Positions 14,615 through 18,804 of a stretch of 18,804 nucleotides of DNA are shown here, piece by piece. The notes beneath the pieces are model-generated. The model searched no databases and was not told where the DNA came from. It worked only from the letters and a program-made list of their open reading frames with translations. Numbering within the stretch: position 1 is the stretch's first letter; the number at the start of each line of letters is the position of its first letter. Origin of the DNA: an uncultured Clostridia bacterium (lineage in GTDB: Bacteria; Bacillota; Clostridia; JAAYHZ01); the NCBI GenBank assembly GCA_937894465.1, contig CALCRE010000273.1, positions 1-18,804 of the forward strand, in the 5' to 3' direction. A program made the translations under genes and the position numbers.

Positions 14615-15718
14615 TTGATAGTCAAATCTGTTTCATTGACGAATTATAGGAATTATATAGAGCAGACCATTTCTTTTGATAAAGGGATCAATATCATACA
14701 CGGAAAAAATGGACAAGGGAAAACAAACATTCTCGAGTCTATTTTCATATGTTCAGCAGCTAAGTCACCTAGGACATCAAATTACAAAGAACTGATAAAC
14801 CAAGACACCAAAGACAATTATTTTGTCATTAACATGGAGTATACATACAAAGATACGGATAACTACATAAAAATCAAATATGATAATAAAGAAAAAACAT
14901 TTATATACAATGATATTTGTCTGGAAAAAGTCGGAGAATTAATGACTCGATTCAGTTCTGTCCTGTTTACTCCGGAGGATCTGTATATTATAAAAGGAGG
15001 TCCGGATTATCGAAGAAAGTTCATCGATATGTTAATTTGCCAAATCGACAAGGGATATTTTTATTTATTACAGAAATACAACCGTCTCATAAAGCAGAAA
15101 AATGCATCCTTGAAAGTAGAAGCTGATTCATCTGAAAAGACAGCCTATATCCATGTTCTTAATGAATATTTAGCTGATTTAGGGACAAAAGTTATAAACA
15201 AACGTTTGGAATTTTTACATGAGATTAAGATTAGATCGAATAAAATACACCAGAGTATATCCAGTCATCTCGAAGAAATTGATCTTCGATATATATCTGT
15301 GGACGGTGTAACAGAAGATGTTTTCGAGAAGGAAACATTAAAAAGAAAATTGGACAATTATATAGAACGTGAAAGCATAAGAAAAACATGTTTGGTAGGG
15401 CCTCATAGAGATGATATTGAGATTTGTATAAACGGCAAGGACGCTAGAAGTTTCGGTTCACAGGGACAAATCAGAACTGCCGTACTGTCATTAAAATTAA
15501 GCCAAGCCGATATTATGGAACAAAAGAATGACGCAAAGCCTGTCATACTATTAGATGATGTTTTGTCCGAGCTAGATATCAGTAGACAAAGAGCTATAGT
15601 TGAAAAATTTCATAATAATCAAATAATCATTACTTGCACTGACAAGGAAAAGATACTTGAAAACAGGAATGATAACATTCGCTATATATTTGTGCAAAAG
15701 GGTAAAATTATAGTATAA
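14615..15718 (+). CDS. recF: DNA replication and repair protein RecF
   Basis: RecF is an SMC-like ATPase that helps load RecA at single-strand gaps with RecO and RecR. The 367-residue protein shows Walker A GKNGQGKT (30-37), the GPHRDD motif (262-267), an ABC-type signature around SQGQIRT (282-288) and Walker B VILLDD (310-315). The start is TTG at 14615. GGTGAT lies just upstream, and the only nearby ATG is out of frame and runs into a stop. Only 32 bp separate it from dnaN. The small S4-domain gene (yaaA/rlbA) often found between them in Bacillota is absent. Confidence 0.97.
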   Translation: MIVKSVSLTNYRNYIEQTISFDKGINIIHGKNGQGKTNILESIFICSAAKSPRTSNYKELINQDTKDNYFVINMEYTYKDTDNYIKIKYDNKEKTFIYNDICLEKVGELMTRFSSVLFTPEDLYIIKGGPDYRRKFIDMLICQIDKGYFYLLQKYNRLIKQKNASLKVEADSSEKTAYIHVLNEYLADLGTKVINKRLEFLHEIKIRSNKIHQSISSHLEEIDLRYISVDGVTEDVFEKETLKRKLDNYIERESIRKTCLVGPHRDDIEICINGKDARSFGSQGQIRTAVLSLKLSQADIMEQKNDAKPVILLDDVLSELDISRQRAIVEKFHNNQIIITCTDKEKILENRNDNIRYIFVQKGKIIV

Positions 15719-15750
15719 TATATATAGGTATATATTCAAGTAATATTTTA

Positions 15751-15779
15751 AGGAGTAGTTTTGCTATTCCTGATTTTTA
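15751..15779 (+). terminator. Weak hairpin between recF and remB
   Basis: AGGAGTAG (15751-15758) can pair with CTATTCCT (15764-15771), including one G-U pair, around a 5-nt loop, and is followed by GATTTTT. It resembles a weak intrinsic terminator or attenuator in the 83-bp gap. The stem is not very GC-rich. Confidence 0.35.
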
Positions 15780-15801
15780 TAGGAAGAACTGAGGTAAAAA
15801 G

Positions 15802-16071
15802 ATGTTTTTACACATTGGCGAAGAACGTGTAATTTTGATTGATGATATAATAGGGATCTTTGATATGGAAAATACCACTGTATCAAAAATTACGAAACAA
15901 TTTTTACAAACCGCCGCAGAAGAAGAATTGGTTGAATCCGTGAATAATGAACTACCGAAAAGTTTCGTGGTAACGGAGTATATGAATTCATACAAAGTAA
16001 TATTGACGCCCATTTCTCCGGGAACATTAATAAAAAGATTAAATAACGTAAATAAAGCGTTGAGAAAGTAA
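15802..16071 (+). CDS. remB: Extracellular matrix regulator RemB family protein
   Basis: An 89-residue protein of the RemA/RemB (DUF370) family. It begins MFLHIGEERVILIDDIIGIFDME, like the B. subtilis YaaB/RemB N-terminus (MYIHLGxD...DIVGIFD), and ends with the conserved SPGTLIKRLNN stretch. In B. subtilis RemB contributes to biofilm matrix regulation, and RemA-type proteins bind DNA. The position between recF and gyrB is the usual one. GAGGT lies upstream of ATG 15802. It is 16 bp from gyrB and probably co-transcribed with it. Confidence 0.9.
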   Translation: MFLHIGEERVILIDDIIGIFDMENTTVSKITKQFLQTAAEEELVESVNNELPKSFVVTEYMNSYKVILTPISPGTLIKRLNNVNKALRK

Positions 16072-16087
16072 GTAAGAGAGGAAAAAA

Positions 16088-18022
16088 ATGCAGGATAAAA
16101 AAATAGATGCCAAGATATATGACGAAAGTAAAATAGATGTATTAGAAGGATTGGAGGCAGTAAGAAAAAGACCTGGTATGTACATTGGTACAACTTCTTT
16201 AAGAGGCCTTCATCATTTAGTATATGAAATTGTAGCAAATAGTATAGATGAAGCTTTAGCCGGGAGATGCGACAAGATCCAAATCTTCATAAATGAAGAT
16301 AACAGTATTACCGTTATTGATAATGGAAGCGGTATACCGGTAGGAATTCATAAAAAGATGGGTATACCAACAGTTGAAGTAGTTCATACAATATTGCATG
16401 CCGGAGGAAAATTCGGCGGAGGAGCATATAGCGTGTCAGGTGGCTTACATGGTGTTGGAGCTTCTGTTGTGAATGCTTTATCTGAATTTTTGGAAGTTGA
16501 GGTGTCAAGGGACGGAAATGTATACCACCAAAGATACGAAAAAGGTAAAACAGTAAGCCAATTAAAAATAATAGGGCAAACTCAAGAGACAGGTACAAAA
16601 ACAACATTCAAACCGGATCCTCAAATTTTCGAAGATACGGTATTTGATTTTGACCTGATGCTTTCACGATACAGGGAAATGGCTTTTTTGAACAAGGGCA
16701 TATACATCAGCATAGATGACAAGAGACCTGGGAAAGAACAAAAGGTTGAGTTAAAGTATGATGGTGGTATCGTATCTTTCGTGGAATATATAGATAGAAC
16801 GAGAGAATCCTTAATAGGTGCACCAATTTACTTTGAAGGGCAGCAAGACGATAAGATTGTTGAAATAGCCATGCAATACAATGATGGCTACAGCGAAAAC
16901 ATATTCAGTTACGCAAACAACATTGCTACCATGGAAGGTGGCACCCATATTACAGGGTTTAAATCAGCTATCACAAAAGTCATTAATGACTATGCTAGAA
17001 AAACGGGTTATCTAAAAGATAATGACACCAATTTGTCCGGAGAAGATGTCCGGGAAGGAATGACTGCAATTGTAAGCGTAAAGTTACATGATCCGCAATT
17101 TGAAGGACAAACAAAATCAAAATTAGGAAACAGTGATGTCAGAGGCATTGTTGAATCCATAGTTAATGAAAAATTGAATGTAATGCTGGAGGAGAATCCC
17201 AAGGACGCAAAAATCGTTATTAACAAATGCTTGTCTTCTTTCAAAGCCAGGGAAGCTGCTAGAAAAGCAAGAGAAATGACAAGAAGAAAGAATGTACTTG
17301 AAAATACAACATTGCCTGGGAAATTAGCTGACTGCACTGAAAAGGATCCTGCATTATGCGAAATATATATTGTAGAAGGGGATTCTGCCGGTGGTTCTGC
17401 AAAACAGGGAAGAGACAGAAAATATCAAGCCATATTGCCTTTGTGGGGAAAGATGCTTAATGTTGAGAAATCCAGAATTGATAAGGTAATAGGCAATGAT
17501 AAGTTGTCTCCTGTCATCACGGCTCTAGGTGCAGGAATTGGTGAGGACTTTGATGTATCTAAATTAAGATATCACAAAGTTGTCATAATGGCGGATGCGG
17601 ACGTAGACGGATCTCATATCAGAACATTACTGCTGACCTTTATGTTCAGATATATGAAACCGCTAATCGAAGGTGGATATGTATATATCGCTCAACCGCC
17701 CTTATTCAAGGTGAATAAAAATGAAAAGTCAGATCAACATTTTTATGCGTTTTCTGAGGATGAAGTTGAAACAAAATCAGCAGAAAAAGGATGGGAAAAA
17801 GGCAAGTACAGCATCCAAAGATTTAAAGGGTTAGGAGAGATGAGCTTTACCCAATTATGGGAGACCACCATGAATCCTGAGACCAGAACGTTTCTGCAAG
17901 TAACACTCCAAGATGCTGTCATGGCGGATGAGATATTTTCCACTTTAATGGGTACCAAAGTAGAACCTCGAAAAGACTTCATAAAAAAATATGCTAAGAA
18001 CGTACAGCGACTTGATATATAA
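16088..18022 (+). CDS. gyrB: DNA gyrase subunit B
   Basis: The ATPase subunit of gyrase. The 644-residue protein has the usual Gram-positive length without the large proteobacterial insert. It carries a GHKL ATPase domain (EIVANSIDE at 47-55, DNGSGIP at 78-84, glycine-rich loop 106-126), a transducer with QTKSKLGN (341-348), and a TOPRIM domain with EGDSAGG (430-436) and DADVD (503-507). Three motif positions differ from E. coli: Ala50 for Asp45, Ser81 for Arg76, and Trp453 in PLWGK where PLRGK is common. The ATP-binding Glu47, Asn51 and Asp54 are retained. AGAGG precedes ATG 16088. gyrA does not follow, and a terminator ends the cluster. A ParE identity is less likely given the origin context. 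Confidence 0.97.
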   Translation: MQDKKIDAKIYDESKIDVLEGLEAVRKRPGMYIGTTSLRGLHHLVYEIVANSIDEALAGRCDKIQIFINEDNSITVIDNGSGIPVGIHKKMGIPTVEVVHTILHAGGKFGGGAYSVSGGLHGVGASVVNALSEFLEVEVSRDGNVYHQRYEKGKTVSQLKIIGQTQETGTKTTFKPDPQIFEDTVFDFDLMLSRYREMAFLNKGIYISIDDKRPGKEQKVELKYDGGIVSFVEYIDRTRESLIGAPIYFEGQQDDKIVEIAMQYNDGYSENIFSYANNIATMEGGTHITGFKSAITKVINDYARKTGYLKDNDTNLSGEDVREGMTAIVSVKLHDPQFEGQTKSKLGNSDVRGIVESIVNEKLNVMLEENPKDAKIVINKCLSSFKAREAARKAREMTRRKNVLENTTLPGKLADCTEKDPALCEIYIVEGDSAGGSAKQGRDRKYQAILPLWGKMLNVEKSRIDKVIGNDKLSPVITALGAGIGEDFDVSKLRYHKVVIMADADVDGSHIRTLLLTFMFRYMKPLIEGGYVYIAQPPLFKVNKNEKSDQHFYAFSEDEVETKSAEKGWEKGKYSIQRFKGLGEMSFTQLWETTMNPETRTFLQVTLQDAVMADEIFSTLMGTKVEPRKDFIKKYAKNVQRLDI

Positions 18023-18040
18023 AATAACAGATAAAAAAAT

Positions 18041-18068
18041 AAAAGGCTCAATGAGAGCCTTTTTCTTT
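18041..18068 (+). terminator. Rho-independent terminator after gyrB
   Basis: AAAAGGCTC (18041-18049) and GAGCCTTTT (18055-18063) form a perfect 9-bp stem with a 5-nt loop, followed by TTCTTT. It lies 18 bp after the gyrB stop and marks the end of the dnaA-gyrB gene cluster. Confidence 0.88.
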
Positions 18069-18074
18069 ACTAAT

Positions 18075-18090
18075 TGTTTCACGTGAAACA
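18075..18090. promoter_or_regulatory. parS centromere site
   Basis: TGTTTCACGTGAAACA is a perfect 16-bp palindrome identical to the consensus parS bound by chromosomal ParB/Spo0J. It lies in intergenic DNA 12 bp past the gyrB terminator stem and about 6.2 kb from the DnaA boxes, a normal distance for an origin-proximal parS. No Spo0J-type ParB is encoded in the window, only two Noc-type relatives. Confidence 0.95.
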
Positions 18091-18295
18091 TACTGCACTC
18101 TCCAATAATTTACCCCTTAATAGGTCATATGGAAAGTGTTTTTTAAGTCAATGCCATATATTTTAACTAGTCTTGATAGCAAGTTATGGTTTTCATACCC
18201 AACAGATTCAGTGCTCCACTACAATGTGGCACCTGGCGAGCTCTCTTTACTTTTCCAATGCAAGTCAAATTATGTATTTAAAGATTCAACCATGC
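18091..18295. other. Non-coding DNA between parS and the transposase remnant
   Basis: No gene with a convincing start or family signature is seen. Part of it is probably the end of the insertion sequence downstream of the transposase stop. An imperfect inverted repeat lies around 18210-18232 (GTGCTCCAC with GTGGCAC), but the exact element end cannot be fixed without the other terminus. Confidence 0.4.
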
Positions 18296-18628
18296 TTATT
18301 CCAGCAATTCCTCTACAGTCACCCCCATAAGCTTCAGAAGTGTTTGTACACGCAATTCTGATTTTGGATCAGAAAAAACATAGCAATATTCGTAAGAACC
18401 TTTTTTTAGAAAATACATGTTTTGCATAGCGTCTGACAAGAAGTGGACTGTCAAACCAGGTTGAAGGGTTGCGCCGTTCCATCCTACTTTCGGCAAAGGT
18501 TCTTTGTTTTCCTTGTATCCTCTTCTCATCATGTATTGCATCAGTGCGCGAACCAATAATGATACACTCAAAACCATCATCAGTGCATTGATTCTTTCTT
18601 CACTCTTCAAATAGATGAGTATTCCGAT
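18296..18628 (-). pseudogene. IS4/IS1634-type transposase, 3' remnant
   Basis: The frame encodes about 110 residues resembling the C-terminus of DDE transposases of the IS1634 group: IYLKSEERINALMMVLSVSL, then a leucine-rich helix, and a terminal RVQTLLKLMG-like stretch. Full proteins of this type are about 500-600 residues, so only the end is present. Going upstream, the frame remains sensible to about 18628 and then meets TAA (18634-18632) within unrelated sequence. The gene is therefore broken, probably by insertion or rearrangement. Family assignment is by recall of typical motifs. The catalytic residues would lie in the missing part. Confidence 0.65.
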
Positions 18629-18719
18629 GTTTTAGAGCCAGTGAATCCAATATGAAGAGCCACCCATTCCGGGATACGAGAGCCATAAGTTTCAAATGAC
18701 CACTCCGCGTTTGAGAGCC
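18628..18719. repeat. Four spaced AGAGCC repeats, possible mobile-element end
   Basis: AGAGCC occurs four times in the same orientation, with GAGCC cores at 18635, 18657, 18680 and 18715 (spacings 22, 23 and 35 bp). The array begins exactly where the transposase frame breaks, with TGTTTTAGAGCC at 18628-18639. Several subterminal repeats next to a TG-starting end are seen in IS21-family elements, but no IS21 gene is visible before the window ends, so this is inference. Confidence 0.45.
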
Positions 18720-18804
18720 GCCTTTTAAAGGAGCAACGTGATCTCCTCGACCTTATGGAATACAAATGTGGACAGGCATCAACCATCTTCTGCTCCCAGT
18801 TTAC
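18720..18804. other. Window edge, unassigned sequence
   Basis: The last 85 bases continue the sequence that follows the AGAGCC array. An open minus-strand frame crosses it from the edge to about 18604, but its translation has no recognisable family and contains the repeats, so it is not called as a gene. Confidence 0.3.

Noticed and set aside
18136..18361. Two short plus-strand open frames after parS.
   Set aside because: They overlap each other and the transposase remnant, lack good ribosome binding sites and show no family motif.
18628..18719. AGAGCC units (with GTTTTAGAGC at the start) as a CRISPR array or Cas9 repeat.
   Set aside because: Only six bases repeat, spacing is irregular (22, 23, 35 bp) and no long direct repeat or cas gene is present.
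18604..18804. Open minus-strand frame running in from the right edge (67 codons).
   Set aside because: The translation has no recognisable family, begins outside the window and spans the AGAGCC repeats. An element end explains it better.

Overview
The window is the chromosomal replication-origin region of a low-GC Bacillota bacterium. The gene content, the Noc-type proteins and the RemB gene fit class Clostridia, possibly near the Lachnospirales, but that placement is an inference from gene order and protein style rather than from an rRNA sequence. Nearly every gene is a recognisable housekeeping gene, and transcription diverges from an intergenic origin at about 11.45-12.06 kb, so all genes run with their replication forks.

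Left replichore (minus strand, 11.3 kb down to 1): a strong promoter drives rpmH-rnpA-yidD-yidC-jag-mnmE-mnmG-rsmG, a tightly packed operon with several stop/start overlaps. It is followed by two tandem Noc/ParB-family genes and then gyrA, which has its own probable promoter and a terminator. At the extreme left a near-consensus promoter and a leader of rRNA type point out of the window, so an rRNA operon probably starts just beyond base 1.

Origin (11.44-12.06 kb): DnaA-box-like sequences, a large imperfect inverted repeat built from two of them, an AT-rich stretch that could be the unwinding element, and divergent promoters for rpmH and dnaA.

Right replichore (plus strand): dnaA, dnaN, recF, remB and gyrB, then a clear terminator, a perfect 16-bp parS centromere site, and mobile-element debris. 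The debris is the 3' end of an IS4/IS1634-type transposase gene whose frame breaks at about 18628, where a different sequence with repeated AGAGCC units begins.

The genes cover initiation (DnaA), the clamp (DnaN), gap repair (RecF), supercoiling (GyrA/GyrB), nucleoid occlusion or segregation (Noc pair, parS), membrane insertion (YidC/YidD), tRNA and rRNA modification (MnmE/MnmG/RsmG) and RNase P. No wholly new system is visible. The unusual points are the separation of gyrA from gyrB onto opposite replichores, the duplicated and diverged Noc genes with no soj/spo0J beside them, the parS site next to gyrB, and a possible Shine-Dalgarno-masking hairpin before the first Noc gene. One oriC-centred inversion would explain the first of these and could account for the missing soj/spo0J and the parS position.
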